This document shows positions 8,891-18,025 of a DNA stretch of 64,000 nucleotides, piece by piece. The first letter of the stretch is position 1, and every line of letters begins with the position of its first letter. The DNA comes from Candidatus Krumholzibacteriota bacterium (GTDB lineage Bacteria > Krumholzibacteriota > Krumholzibacteriia > LZORAL124-64-63), in assembly GCA_022711765.1 (NCBI GenBank), contig JAKLEB010000001.1, positions 1,036,694 to 1,100,693 of the forward strand. Reading direction: 5' to 3'. The notes under the pieces were generated by a model, which had not been told where the DNA came from, made no database searches, and worked only from the letters and a program-made list of their open reading frames with translations. Made by a program: the position numbers and the translations under genes.

Positions 8891-9014
8891 CGGCCCAGGA
8901 TACGACCGATATGGCTCCGAGACCAACAGGGCGCCGGCGCGCGGGATCAGCGGCGACTGGTTGACATGCCGCCGCGGTTGGGCCAGGCTGGGGATCGCTC
9001 GGGAGGCGCCGCCC

Positions 9015-10136
9015 ATGACGCGCTGTCGCTCGCTCGCTGGTCTCGGCCTCGCCGGTGCAGTCGCCGCGGTCGTGGCGTTTCACCTCGGCGCTGGGGCGAC
9101 GGCCGCCCGGGCCCAGGTCCGCGCTCAGGTCGACACGGTCGGCTTTGCGACCACCTGGACCGACATGCAGGCCGTGGTGGCCGCGAGCCGGGCCGCCGAG
9201 GGCCTCGCCGCGATGGGCGACGCGGGCCGTACCGCGTGTCTCGCCGCGATCCTGCCCCACGACGACTACCTCTATGCCGGCCGCACGGTCGTGCACGCCC
9301 TGCCGTACCTGCAGGCGCCGCGGTGGGTGATGATCGGAGTCTGCCACGCCTGTCGCCGGGCCGGCGTGCGCGACCAGCTCCTCTTCGACGCGAGCGAGGC
9401 CTGGCGGGTCGCGGGGCGCGACTGGCTCGTCGACGAGGCGCTGCGCGACGAGCTGCGCGACCGCCTGGGCTCGTGGGCCGTCGAGGCGGCGGACCGCCAC
9501 GCCGCCGAGCACTCGCTCGAGTCGCTCTTGCCGTGGATCGGCGCCGCCGTCGCCGAGCCGCGGTTCGTCCCGATCCTCGTCGCGGGCATGGAGTTCGACA
9601 CGTTGCGCGAGGCTGCCGGCACGCTCGCGGCGGCGCTGGCCGCGATCTGTCGGGAACGAGGCTGGCAGCCGGGGCGCGACCTGGCGCTCGCGATCTCGGC
9701 CGACGCCGTCCACTACGGCTGTGAAGGCTGGGGCGCGACGGGCTACGCGCCGTTCGGCTGCGACGAGCGGGGTCACGCCGCCGCCCGGCAGCAGGATCTG
9801 ACCCTGGCCGACGCCACGCTGGCCGGTCCTCTCGACGACGCGGGCATCGCGAGCTACGTGCGCCTCGTCTGGAATCCCGCGCGTCCAAGCGACCCGGCCG
9901 ATCCGTACCGGATCACCTGGTGCGGCCTGTACTCGATCCCGTTCGGCCTGACCGTGCTCTGCCGCTGGCTCGACGCGACCGGCGCGGCAGCGTGCCGCGG
10001 CGAGCTGCTGCGCTACGGCGACAGCGTGAGCGACGGGCGCCTCGATCTTCCCGCCGCTCGGCTCGGCGTGACCGCGCCGGCCACGCTCGCGCACTGGGTC
10101 GGGTATCCGGCGCTCGTCTACCTCGCGGACGAGTGA
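9015..10136 (+). CDS. exported Memo-family protein (AmmeMemoRadiSam B-like)
   Basis: The 373-residue protein has the Memo fold signature: LPHDDYLYAG near residue 81 (the usual PHxGYxYSG site), GVCHACRRAG, and SADAVHYG. These are the three segments that form the extradiol-dioxygenase-like metal site. It begins with a hydrophobic stretch (LAGLGLAGAVAAVVAF) ending in ARAQ, which looks like a signal peptide; most Memo proteins are cytoplasmic. GGGAGG precedes the ATG by eight bases. The radical SAM partner of this family, AmrS, is encoded far away at 50406-51419. Reaction and substrate of the system are not established. Confidence 0.78.
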   Translation: MTRCRSLAGLGLAGAVAAVVAFHLGAGATAARAQVRAQVDTVGFATTWTDMQAVVAASRAAEGLAAMGDAGRTACLAAILPHDDYLYAGRTVVHALPYLQAPRWVMIGVCHACRRAGVRDQLLFDASEAWRVAGRDWLVDEALRDELRDRLGSWAVEAADRHAAEHSLESLLPWIGAAVAEPRFVPILVAGMEFDTLREAAGTLAAALAAICRERGWQPGRDLALAISADAVHYGCEGWGATGYAPFGCDERGHAAARQQDLTLADATLAGPLDDAGIASYVRLVWNPARPSDPADPYRITWCGLYSIPFGLTVLCRWLDATGAAACRGELLRYGDSVSDGRLDLPAARLGVTAPATLAHWVGYPALVYLADE

Positions 10137-10149
10137 CGCCCGGCCGGCC

Positions 10150-11700
10150 CTACCGCAGCAGGACCAGCCTCTGGGACCGGGTCGTCGCGGCCGCCGTCAG
10201 GCGGACCACGTAGGCGCCGGACGGGACCACGCGCCCCGCATCGTCGCGGCCGTCCCAGCTCACGAGGTGCTCGCCGGGCGGTTGCTGCTCGTCGACGAGG
10301 GTGCGCACGAGCCGGCCGCGAGGATCGAAGACGCTCAGGACCACCCGACTCGCCACGCCGATCCGGTAGGCCAGCTCGGTCTCGGCGCGGAACGGGTTGG
10401 GGCGGCCGGGCGCGAGCGCCGTCGGGAGCGCCGCGAGCGAGAACGTCACCGACCCGGAGCGGACCTGGCTGCCGTCCCCGCGGACCGCGGCCACGACGTA
10501 GCGGTAGACGCCGCCCGGTTCGACCCCGCCGTCCAGGAACGACTGCGTGGCGGGGTCGAGCGGACCGGCCGGATTCATCAGGACCTCGGCGGCGGCGCCG
10601 GCTCGCCGGTACACGTTGAATCCCTCGATCGGCTCGAGCGACCGGAAATCCCAGCTGAGCACGACAGCGCCGTCCTGCGGGGCGGCGCTCACCGACACGA
10701 AGCTCCCGCTCACGCCTGGATCGACGGGCCAGCCGACGTCTTCCAGCACGAAGATCGCCAGGCCAGGGTCGTGAATCGGGCCGGTGAATACAGGCTCCAT
10801 GATCTCGTCGGGGGTCACGTCGCTCGTGAAGTGCGCGACGGACGAGCCCACGGCGAGAGGGTCCGGCGCGTGCAGCCGGACCCGGTCGCCGCTCAGGCCA
10901 CCGGTGAGGTCGAAGGACGGAAGCAGGCCGGTCGTGTGTTCGCCGGTCCAGCGCAGGTCGGGATCGGCGATGTTCGCCGCGACGCGCTGGGCGTCCGTCA
11001 TGTCCGCGTAGCTCGCGGGGCTGGCGCCCGCCCGTTCGAGGTGCACCAGGTACGCATCGTCGCTGCCCTGGAGCTTCGCCCCCGTCTCGAGGTCCGCGAA
11101 CGTGATGAAACCGAGGCCATGGCCCAGCTCGTGCAGGACGACCGTGATGAAGTCGTAGTCGCCGGCCGGCGGATTGCCGTCGAGCCCGTAGTACCAGCCG
11201 GCACCGCCGAGGCAGCCCGCGTCGCCGGTGAGGGCGCTGTTGAACCGGGCGTCGACATCGCTGTCCGCCGGCGCGATGTCGGTTCCCGCCAGGGCATTCG
11301 CCAGGGCCTGCGGATACCAGGTATCGGCACGCGGCGCTCCGGCGAAGTTGCGATGGACGGTATTGGGCCCGGCCGAGCCGAGGACCGCGAAGTCGGGCGT
11401 GCAGGTCAGGGGATTCATCTGCGCCGCGATGCGGATCGTCACCTCGCTCGCAAGCAGGCTGCCCCAGACGTCCGCCGCGTGCTGGAACGCGACGAGGCGC
11501 GCCTGGCCCAGCGTCGTCGCAGGGTTGCCGCCGGCCGGCGTCCAGGGCGCGGGATCGTTGAAGCCCTCGCCGGGTGCGTCCCGGTTGACGATCTGGATGG
11601 TGGCATCCGCCCGGGACTGGCGGGACGCCGCCACGCAGCCGAGGGCCGCCAGCACGACGAGCACCGGGATCCGCAGGCGTCGTCGCCGGCCCCCCATCAT
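10150..11700 (-). CDS. secreted zinc metalloprotease with FlgD-like sorting tail
   Basis: A 516-residue secreted protein with an N-terminal signal peptide. The zincin motif HELGHGLGF lies in VVLHELGHGLGFITF, and a conserved MEP turn follows in DEIMEPVFTG. After the catalytic part comes a fibronectin-like segment (SWDFRSLEPIEGFNVYRR). The last 80 residues are an Ig-like FlgD/T9SS-type tail (PNPFRAETELAY, GRLVRTL, WDGRD, GAYVVRL) shared with three other enzymes in this window. The start ATG overlaps the upstream stop by 4 bases, so it is coupled to the small membrane protein. The substrate is unknown. It converges with the Memo gene, 13 bases apart. Confidence 0.85.
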   Translation of the reverse strand: MMGGRRRRLRIPVLVVLAALGCVAASRQSRADATIQIVNRDAPGEGFNDPAPWTPAGGNPATTLGQARLVAFQHAADVWGSLLASEVTIRIAAQMNPLTCTPDFAVLGSAGPNTVHRNFAGAPRADTWYPQALANALAGTDIAPADSDVDARFNSALTGDAGCLGGAGWYYGLDGNPPAGDYDFITVVLHELGHGLGFITFADLETGAKLQGSDDAYLVHLERAGASPASYADMTDAQRVAANIADPDLRWTGEHTTGLLPSFDLTGGLSGDRVRLHAPDPLAVGSSVAHFTSDVTPDEIMEPVFTGPIHDPGLAIFVLEDVGWPVDPGVSGSFVSVSAAPQDGAVVLSWDFRSLEPIEGFNVYRRAGAAAEVLMNPAGPLDPATQSFLDGGVEPGGVYRYVVAAVRGDGSQVRSGSVTFSLAALPTALAPGRPNPFRAETELAYRIGVASRVVLSVFDPRGRLVRTLVDEQQPPGEHLVSWDGRDDAGRVVPSGAYVVRLTAAATTRSQRLVLLR

Positions 11701-12104
11701 GGCTGATCGTCCCCGCCGCCCCGCAGCGCCGCGTGCGGCGGCACGGCAGCCGGCCGGCACGCCGCCCCCGCGGTGTCGCCGCGCGCGACCGTGACGACGG
11801 CGTACTGGAAGCGCCCGCGCAGGTCGACCATGGTCCCGCCGCCGGGAACGGGGCTCGCAACCTCCACCAGGCCCGCGGCGGACGCGCTGAACGCACTGTC
11901 GCCCGCCGCCACGCCGGTCGCCGTCTCCGCGCCGCCGGGGCCTCGCCGGGCCACGAATCCGGCCGCCGGCGCCGGCGAGACCGTCGGGTCCGCCCGCCGG
12001 GGCGCCTCGGGACGATGGCCGGCGCCGAACGCCCAGAGGAGGGCGCCCGCCAGCGCGCCCGTCACCGCGATCGAAGCGCCTCCCAGGATCCAGCGGATTC
12101 TCAC
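11697..12104 (-). CDS. small single-pass membrane protein coupled to metalloprotease
   Basis: The predicted product is 135 residues: one N-terminal membrane helix (RWILGGASIAVTGALAGALLW), an Ala/Pro-rich stretch, and a small exported domain with VDLRGRFQYAVVTVARGD and a single late cysteine. The GTG start at 12104 has GGGAG upstream. Its stop overlaps the start of the secreted metalloprotease, which suggests a partner or chaperone role for that enzyme. The conserved-looking RGRFQ...V segment resembles short proteins often found beside secreted proteases, but I cannot name a family with confidence. Confidence 0.6.
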   Translation of the reverse strand: MRIRWILGGASIAVTGALAGALLWAFGAGHRPEAPRRADPTVSPAPAAGFVARRGPGGAETATGVAAGDSAFSASAAGLVEVASPVPGGGTMVDLRGRFQYAVVTVARGDTAGAACRPAAVPPHAALRGGGDDQP

Positions 12105-12201
12105 GATGTCTCCCGTCGCCGCCGGCCGTTCGCCGCGTCGTCGCACGCGCGTCCTCGCGCAATAGCTAATGCCGACCGGCGAGGACGGCCACGCGGCGGC
12201 G

Positions 12202-13449
12202 TCACTCGGCCCGCAGAGCCTCCACCGGGTCCAGCTTCGCCGCGCGGTTGGCGGGGTAGATCCCGCAGACCACGCCGACCGCGGCCGAGAAGACGACGGC
12301 GATCACGGTCGTCACCGGGTCGATCCGGAAGGGGAACAAGAGGAGCTTGGTCGCGGCCCACGACAGGACGTAGCCGAGCACGATCCCGACCACGCCGCCC
12401 AGGAGGGTCAGCGTCCCCGACTCGAGCAGGACCTGCAGGAGCACGTCGCGCCGTCGCGAGCCGAGCGCCATGCGCACGCCGATCTCCTTGGTCCGTTCGG
12501 TGACCGAGATCAGCATGATGTTCATCACGCCGATGCCTCCGACCAAGAGGCCGATCGACGCGAGCACGGTCAAGACGACGGCGATCGCGCCGGTGATGCC
12601 GTCCACCATCTCGCCGTAGGTGTCGCTCGAGACGATGTCGAAATCGTCGGGCTGGCTCGGGCGCAAGCGGCGGCCGGCGCGCAGGGCGCCCGTGACGCCC
12701 TGGCGGACCTCGTCGACGGTGCTGCCCTCCGCGACCGTGGCGGCGATCACGCGGTCCTCCAGGCCGCGGTCGAGGAAATCCTTCTCGTAGGTGGTCCACG
12801 GCAGGACCAGGTAGTTCTCGCCCATCGAGCCGGTGATGCTCTTGCGCTCGGCCATCGTGCCGACGATCAGGTAGGGGCGGCCGCGGATGCTCAGCGTGCT
12901 GCCGATCGGATCGAGCCGCGGGAAGAGGTCCTTGCGCGGGCCGTAGCCGAGGACCACCACGCGCTCGCGCGCGTCGAGCTCGCGGCGGGTGAAGAACCGG
13001 CCCTCGCCGACCTGGTAGCTGTACATGATGGCGAAGTTCTCGGTCGCGCCGACGGTCGAGACGAACTGGGTCCGCTCCTTCCCGTAGGTCAGCACGTCGC
13101 CGCGGTGGGTCTGGATCATGTAGTCGACCCGGTCCACTCCGGGCACCGCGGCGACGAGCGGCAGCAGCTCGGGGTCGAGCTGGCGCCGGCGCAGCTTCGC
13201 GTCGATGTCCTCGCCGCCGAGCCCGGTGTAGCGGGCGATGTAGAGGTAGGGGCGGGTCGCCGAGACGATGTCCTCGCGGATGCGGCCGCTCAGGCCCGAG
13301 ACGATCGTCACGATCGCGAGGAGGGTCGCGACGCCGATCGCCACGCCGAGGATCAGCAGCAAGCTGCGCAGCTTGTAGCCGCGCACCGTCTGCCAGGCCT
13401 GCCGCCAGGCCTCGCGGGCGGAGAGCCGCACCAAGGGGACGCTACTCAT
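12202..13449 (-). CDS. MacB/FtsX-type ABC permease (second copy)
   Basis: The 415-residue permease has an N-terminal helix (LRSLLLILGVAIGVATLLAI), a large periplasmic MacB-type domain and three C-terminal helices. The usual closing motif PANRAAKLDPVEALRAE is present, and so is the coupling-helix segment SVTERTKEIGVRMALGSRRRD. It lacks the fused ATPase of MacB. It overlaps the preceding permease gene by 8 bases, so the pair is one operon, probably with the MacA-like adaptor. Such tripartite systems export peptides, macrolides or lipoproteins; the cargo here is not apparent. No ATP-binding subunit is seen in the window. Confidence 0.92.
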   Translation of the reverse strand: MSSVPLVRLSAREAWRQAWQTVRGYKLRSLLLILGVAIGVATLLAIVTIVSGLSGRIREDIVSATRPYLYIARYTGLGGEDIDAKLRRRQLDPELLPLVAAVPGVDRVDYMIQTHRGDVLTYGKERTQFVSTVGATENFAIMYSYQVGEGRFFTRRELDARERVVVLGYGPRKDLFPRLDPIGSTLSIRGRPYLIVGTMAERKSITGSMGENYLVLPWTTYEKDFLDRGLEDRVIAATVAEGSTVDEVRQGVTGALRAGRRLRPSQPDDFDIVSSDTYGEMVDGITGAIAVVLTVLASIGLLVGGIGVMNIMLISVTERTKEIGVRMALGSRRRDVLLQVLLESGTLTLLGGVVGIVLGYVLSWAATKLLLFPFRIDPVTTVIAVVFSAAVGVVCGIYPANRAAKLDPVEALRAE

Positions 13450-14677
13450 GGCGCAACGCCTCCACCGGATCGAGTCCCGCCGCTTTCCAGGCCGGCCAAG
13501 CGCCGAAGAAGGCGCCGATCAAGAACGTCGAGCCCAGCCCCAGCCCGACCGACCACAGCGGGATCGCGAAGTTCAGGTCGCTGATCGCGCAGATGAGCCA
13601 GGTGATGCCGCCGCCGATCAGGATGCCGACCATCCCGCCGGTCAACGACAGGGTGACCGCCTCGACGAGGAACTGGCCGGCGATGTTGCGCCGCGTGGCG
13701 CCGAGCGCCTTCCGCACGCCGACCTCGCGCGTGCGCTCGGTCACCGAGACGAGCATCACGTTCATCAGGACGATGCCGCCGATGACCAGGCTGATCCCCA
13801 CCAGGGGAGTCATCGCCGCATAGATCGCTCCCGCGATCCCCTTCCAGATCTGCAGCAGCTGGTCGGCGGTCATGATGCCGAAATCGTCGTCGACGACCGG
13901 CCGCAGGCGATGGCGCACCCGCATCTGGAACGCGGCCTCGTCTTTGGCCTCCTCGAATCGCTCCAGCTCGGCCACGGCGACCTTGATGTCGATCGACTCG
14001 CGGGCACCGAACACCTTCTGCCAGGACGTGATCGGCACGATCGCGAACGTATTCTGGTTGCTGCCGAGGACCGTCCCCTTGTCCGCGACCACGCCGACCA
14101 CCGTGAAGTGCCGGCCCTGCAGCCGGAACTCCTTGCCGACCGGGTCGAGGCTGCGCGGGAAGAGATCGCGCGCGACGTCCCAGCCGAGCACCGCCACCTC
14201 CGCGCTCGTCCGCAGGTCGGCCGGCGTGAGGTGCCGGCCGCGGGCCAGCGGCAGATCCTCGAGCAGCGGGTACTCCTCGGTCTTGCCGCGCACCTGGCAG
14301 CCGCGGTAGGTGGCCGTGCCGGCGCGCAGGTCGGCCGCGGTCTCCACCGAGGCGCCGACCGCGCGCGCCAGGGTCAGCCGATCGGCGAGCCAGTCGCGGT
14401 CCTCGAGGGTGAGCTCGGGGTTGTTGAGCGACTCGAGGAACGCGTCGAAGTCCGTCAGGAAATTCACCGGGTTGACGCGCACGATCGTGAACACGTCGGT
14501 GCCCTCGTCGAGGACCTTGCGGCGCGCGTACTGGTCGGCGCCGTAGATCAGCGAGACCACGGCGATCACCGACATCGTGCCGACGATGTTGCCCAGCAGC
14601 GTCAGGAACGTACGCAGCTTGTGGCTCCGCAGATTCGCCAGCGCGATGCCGACGCCGGTCAGGTGCGCGCGGATCAC
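13442..14677 (-). CDS. MacB/FtsX-type ABC permease (first copy)
   Basis: This 411-residue relative of the downstream permease has the same four-helix plan: an N-terminal helix (TFLTLLGNIVGTMSVIAVVSL), a periplasmic domain of about 230 residues and three C-terminal helices. SVTERTREVGVRKALGATRRN is the coupling segment and AWKAAGLDPVEALRHE the typical end. A GTG start at 14677 follows the adaptor gene's stop by 4 bases. The two permeases are only partly alike and probably form a heterodimer. The ATPase is missing from the neighbourhood. Confidence 0.92.
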   Translation of the reverse strand: MIRAHLTGVGIALANLRSHKLRTFLTLLGNIVGTMSVIAVVSLIYGADQYARRKVLDEGTDVFTIVRVNPVNFLTDFDAFLESLNNPELTLEDRDWLADRLTLARAVGASVETAADLRAGTATYRGCQVRGKTEEYPLLEDLPLARGRHLTPADLRTSAEVAVLGWDVARDLFPRSLDPVGKEFRLQGRHFTVVGVVADKGTVLGSNQNTFAIVPITSWQKVFGARESIDIKVAVAELERFEEAKDEAAFQMRVRHRLRPVVDDDFGIMTADQLLQIWKGIAGAIYAAMTPLVGISLVIGGIVLMNVMLVSVTERTREVGVRKALGATRRNIAGQFLVEAVTLSLTGGMVGILIGGGITWLICAISDLNFAIPLWSVGLGLGSTFLIGAFFGAWPAWKAAGLDPVEALRHE

Positions 14678-14681
14678 GGCG

Positions 14682-16013
14682 TCACCGATCCGTCGCCTCG
14701 GCGTCCGCGCCGCGGTCCTGGGCATCGTCCTCGGCCTTCTCCTTCTCGTCGGTCTGGGCCGGCCGCACCTTCGCGCCGTCCTTCAGCTCGCGCAGGATCC
14801 GGAACGGACCGCCGACGACCGTCTGCCCCTCGGCAAGCCCGGTGGTGATCTCGAAGTGCTCCTCCCCGGCGATGCCGAGCGTGACGGGCACGAATTTCGC
14901 GTATCCGTCCTCGACCACGAAGACGCCCTCGGTCTCCTCGCGCTCGGCCTCGTCGTCCGGGACCTCGCTCGTGAAGCCCAGGTCCGCCAGCGCCCGGTCG
15001 CGCTTCTTCGCCTCGTTGCCCTTGAGCTGCTCGATCGCCGACTGGCGCAGCGGCCAGTCGCGCGCGGTGACCGCGCCCAGCGGCACCGCGAGGACGCTAT
15101 CGCGCTCGGCGACGTGGATCCGCGCCTTGGCCGACAGCCCCGGGCGGATCGTCGCCGGCGCCTGGTCCATCGTCACCTTGACCTCGAAGTCGACCGCCTG
15201 CTGGCCGGCGCCCGAAGTGATCGGGCTGTTGCCGATCTCCGTGACCGAGCCCGGGAATTCCTCCCCCGGAAACGCATCGATCTCCACCACGGCCTTCTGG
15301 CCGAGCGCGACCTGGACGACCTCGGTCTCGTCCACCTCGACCACGGCTTCCATCGTGCCCATGTCGGCGATCGTGAGCAGCACGGTGCCCGGATTGTTCA
15401 GCGTCCCCATGATCGCGTTCTCGCCCTCCTCCACGTTGAGCCGGGTGATGAGGCCGGTCATGGGCGCGGTGATCGTGACCTTCTGCAGGTCGTGGCGGGC
15501 CTTCTCCAGGTTGGCGCGGACCTGGGTCAGGCGGTGGCGGGCGGCCTCGACCCGCGCCTGCTCGACCTTGGCGGTGGTGCGCGCCGCGAGGAGCGCCTCG
15601 TCCGAGGTCAACCCCTGGTCGAAGAGCTCGGCCGCCCGCTGGTAGTCCTGCTCCGCCTTCTCGAGCGACGCCTCGGCGAGACGCAGGTCCGCCTCGCCCG
15701 ACTGCACGGAAGCGACGAGCGCCTCGACGGCGGCGCGATACTCGGTCGGGTCGATCTCCAAGAGGAGCGCGCCCTCGTCGACGTTCTGCCCCTCCGCGAC
15801 CGCGAGCCGGGTCACCGTCCCCATCGCGTTGGCGGACACGTCGACCTTCTTCTTGGGCTCGATCGTGCCGGACGCGCGCACCTGCGCGCTCAGGTCGCGG
15901 CGTTCCACCGTCGCGACGTCCACGCGGAGCGAGCGGTCCCGACGGCTCAGGCTGAAGCCGATGAGCCCGCCGATCACGACCACGACGAGGACGATGGGGA
16001 TCCAGATCTTCAC
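14682..16013 (-). CDS. MacA/HlyD-type periplasmic adaptor
   Basis: A 443-residue membrane-fusion protein. It has an N-terminal membrane anchor (WIPIVLVVVVIGGLIGFSL), then a barrel/lipoyl segment (VSANAMGTVTRLAVAEGQNV), a long alpha-helical hairpin (residues about 95-180) and a beta-barrel domain. The tail contains a membrane-proximal domain and an acidic, charged C-terminus (EKEKAEDDAQD). In this family the adaptor joins an inner-membrane transporter to an outer-membrane channel. The gene lies directly before the two permeases (4 bases), so the three proteins probably form one exporter. No TolC-like gene is nearby. Confidence 0.92.
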   Translation of the reverse strand: MKIWIPIVLVVVVIGGLIGFSLSRRDRSLRVDVATVERRDLSAQVRASGTIEPKKKVDVSANAMGTVTRLAVAEGQNVDEGALLLEIDPTEYRAAVEALVASVQSGEADLRLAEASLEKAEQDYQRAAELFDQGLTSDEALLAARTTAKVEQARVEAARHRLTQVRANLEKARHDLQKVTITAPMTGLITRLNVEEGENAIMGTLNNPGTVLLTIADMGTMEAVVEVDETEVVQVALGQKAVVEIDAFPGEEFPGSVTEIGNSPITSGAGQQAVDFEVKVTMDQAPATIRPGLSAKARIHVAERDSVLAVPLGAVTARDWPLRQSAIEQLKGNEAKKRDRALADLGFTSEVPDDEAEREETEGVFVVEDGYAKFVPVTLGIAGEEHFEITTGLAEGQTVVGGPFRILRELKDGAKVRPAQTDEKEKAEDDAQDRGADAEATDR

Positions 16014-16058
16014 GTTCCACCTCCGGCGTCCCGGACCCGGGTCGCCCAGTCGGACGAG

Positions 16059-16826
16059 CTAGCCTTGAGAGAAGAGCTGCCCCAGCAGCGTGAACCCGAT
16101 GGGGAAGACGGACAGCAGCGCGAAGGTCGCCGCGACCACGATCACCGACCGGCTGACCGGCAGCCGGTGGACCTGGCTCACGCCGAGCACGACCACCCAG
16201 AGCATCCAGTACATGAACGGATCGCCGTAGAGGCTGGCGATCGTGTAGCTGACCGACTGGGGATTGGCGTCCGGCAGCAGCGAGGCCGCGGTGAGCCCGG
16301 CGCTGCGGCCCGATCCCGTCCCCACGAGGATCACCCAGCTCAGCACGGTCCGCAGGACGTACGGGATGATCGCAGCCCAGCAGACGACGCCGATCGTCTG
16401 CCTCGCCGCGCCCTGGCCCGAGGACAGCCTCAGGAACAGGTGCAGCACCCACGCCGGGACGAGGATGGCGAAGAGCACCACGCCCAGCCCGGCGCCGAGT
16501 CCCATGACGATCCGCAGCCAGATCGGCGGATCGCTGTACAGTTCGAGCTGCTTCTCGAGCGCCTCGGCCTGGGGACCGGTCGCATGCTCGAGCTGCGCTT
16601 CGGTCTGCTCGGGCATGAAGATGTGCATGTTGACCGCGGTGTAGAGGAGCATCAGGATCGCGATCACGAGGGCGGGAACGAGCCAGGCCGGCCGCGCGGC
16701 GACCGCCGCCATGGCCCGCGCCGGCGCAGTGAAGACCTGCACGAAGCGCTCGCTCACTGGTGCCGGCGGGGCGGCCGGAGGCGCGGCGGCAGGAGTCGGC
16801 GGCGTCGGTTCGAACGGCTCGGTCAT
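16059..16826 (-). CDS. Yip1-family membrane protein
   Basis: A 255-residue protein with a Pro/Ala-rich N-terminus, then about five membrane helices (for example LVPALVIAILMLLYTAV, VLFAILVPAWVLHLFL, SVIVVAATFALLSVFPIGFTL). The organisation and FxxP-like start (FVQVFTAPARAM) fit the Yip1 domain family, whose bacterial members are uncharacterised. AAGGAGA precedes the ATG, which overlaps the preceding stop by 4 bases. It sits between the reductoisomerase-like gene and the exporter genes, and may belong to the exporter operon. Confidence 0.8.
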   Translation of the reverse strand: MTEPFEPTPPTPAAAPPAAPPAPVSERFVQVFTAPARAMAAVAARPAWLVPALVIAILMLLYTAVNMHIFMPEQTEAQLEHATGPQAEALEKQLELYSDPPIWLRIVMGLGAGLGVVLFAILVPAWVLHLFLRLSSGQGAARQTIGVVCWAAIIPYVLRTVLSWVILVGTGSGRSAGLTAASLLPDANPQSVSYTIASLYGDPFMYWMLWVVVLGVSQVHRLPVSRSVIVVAATFALLSVFPIGFTLLGQLFSQG

Positions 16827-17872
16827 CGGCGTGTCTCCTTTTCACGGTGCGGCCCATTCGCAGCGTCGAGCGCGGCGAGCCGGGCCTGCAGGTCACGGCC
16901 GGCGCGCGCGAGCGGGGTCGCCGCCTCGCGGTCGGCCAGGGTCCGGGTGCCCGCCGCCGGATCGGCGTGGCGGGACAGGTATTCCCGGGCGAAGCGTCCG
17001 TCCTCGATCTCGTCCAGGATCGCGGCCATGCGGTCCCGGACCGCGGCGTCGATCAACCGGGGTCCGCGCGTCAGGCCCCCGTAGGCAGCGGCCGGGCTGA
17101 TGCGCTGGCGCAGCCCGTCGACGCCGTACCGCTGCAGCAGGTCCGCGATCAGCCTCAATTCGTGGACGCACTCGAAATAGGCGTTGACGCGATCGTAACC
17201 GCGCGCGGTCAGCGTATCGAACGCGGCCTGCAGCAGTTCGATCACGCCGCCGCAGAGCACGGCCTGTTCCCCGAACTGGTCGGCGATGCACTCGGCCGCG
17301 AAGGTCGTGCGCCATCCGCCGCCGTGGAGGCAGCCGACAGCCGCGGCATACGCGGCGCAGAGCGCCCAGGTTCCCGGCGGAGAGCCGTCCGTGACCGCGA
17401 GCAGGCCCGGCGCCCCGCCGCCGCCCGTGAACGCCTCGCGCAGCATGTCGCCCTGCGCCTTCGGCGCGACGAGGAAGCAGGGGCGCGATCCCGGATCGAT
17501 CTGGCCGAAGGCGATCGCGAAACCGTGCGCGAACGCGAGCGCCGCGCCGCCTCGCAGGTTGGGCGCGATCTCCGCGGCGTAGACGGCGGCCATGGCCTCG
17601 TCCGGCAACAGCAGGGCCACGACGTCGCTCGCCCTCACCGCGTCCGGGACGGTCGCAACGTGCAGACCCTCGCGTCGGGCGAGGTCGCCCCGCGGAGAGC
17701 CGGGACGCGCGCCGACCATGACGGCGATCCCGCTGTCGCGCAGGTTCAGGGCGTGGGCGCGGCCCATGGTCCCGTAGCCGATCACGGCGACCGCGCGGCT
17801 CGCGAGGGCGTCGCGAGGCGCCTCGGCGAGTTCGAGCGATCGGTCGGACGGAGGCTGCCAGTCTGTGGCCAC
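16823..17872 (-). CDS. ilvC: divergent ketol-acid reductoisomerase
   Basis: In branched-chain amino-acid synthesis this enzyme isomerises and reduces acetohydroxyacids with NADPH. The 349-residue protein shows the nucleotide loop VIGYGTMGRAHALNLRDSG, the HGF motif (FAHGFAI), the Mg site region ADQFGEQAVLCGG and a C-terminal ISPAAAYGGLTRGPR. Several family-constant residues differ: VAPKGPGH has become APKAQGDM and HGFNI has become HGFAI. No ilvB, ilvN or ilvD is nearby. The GTG at 17872 is chosen because GAGGAG is six bases away, whereas the ATG at 17878 is directly next to it. It may be a specialised or inactive paralogue. Confidence 0.75.
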   Translation of the reverse strand: MATDWQPPSDRSLELAEAPRDALASRAVAVIGYGTMGRAHALNLRDSGIAVMVGARPGSPRGDLARREGLHVATVPDAVRASDVVALLLPDEAMAAVYAAEIAPNLRGGAALAFAHGFAIAFGQIDPGSRPCFLVAPKAQGDMLREAFTGGGGAPGLLAVTDGSPPGTWALCAAYAAAVGCLHGGGWRTTFAAECIADQFGEQAVLCGGVIELLQAAFDTLTARGYDRVNAYFECVHELRLIADLLQRYGVDGLRQRISPAAAYGGLTRGPRLIDAAVRDRMAAILDEIEDGRFAREYLSRHADPAAGTRTLADREAATPLARAGRDLQARLAALDAANGPHREKETRR

Positions 17873-18025
17873 TTGCATCTCCTCGGAGCCGGGAGTCGGT
17901 GGTCTATCTGCCGCGTTCACCCGGACCTTAGGGCTCGGCGGCCCTCTTGACAAGATCTTGGGCAGCGCCTAGATTCCGGCCCTGCCCGCGAGGGCGGCGG
18001 GTTCGGCCCGCCCGCTGATCCCGGT

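Noticed and set aside
8961..8966. TTGACA box upstream of the Memo gene
   Set aside because: The -10 position reads CAGGCT; too weak to call.
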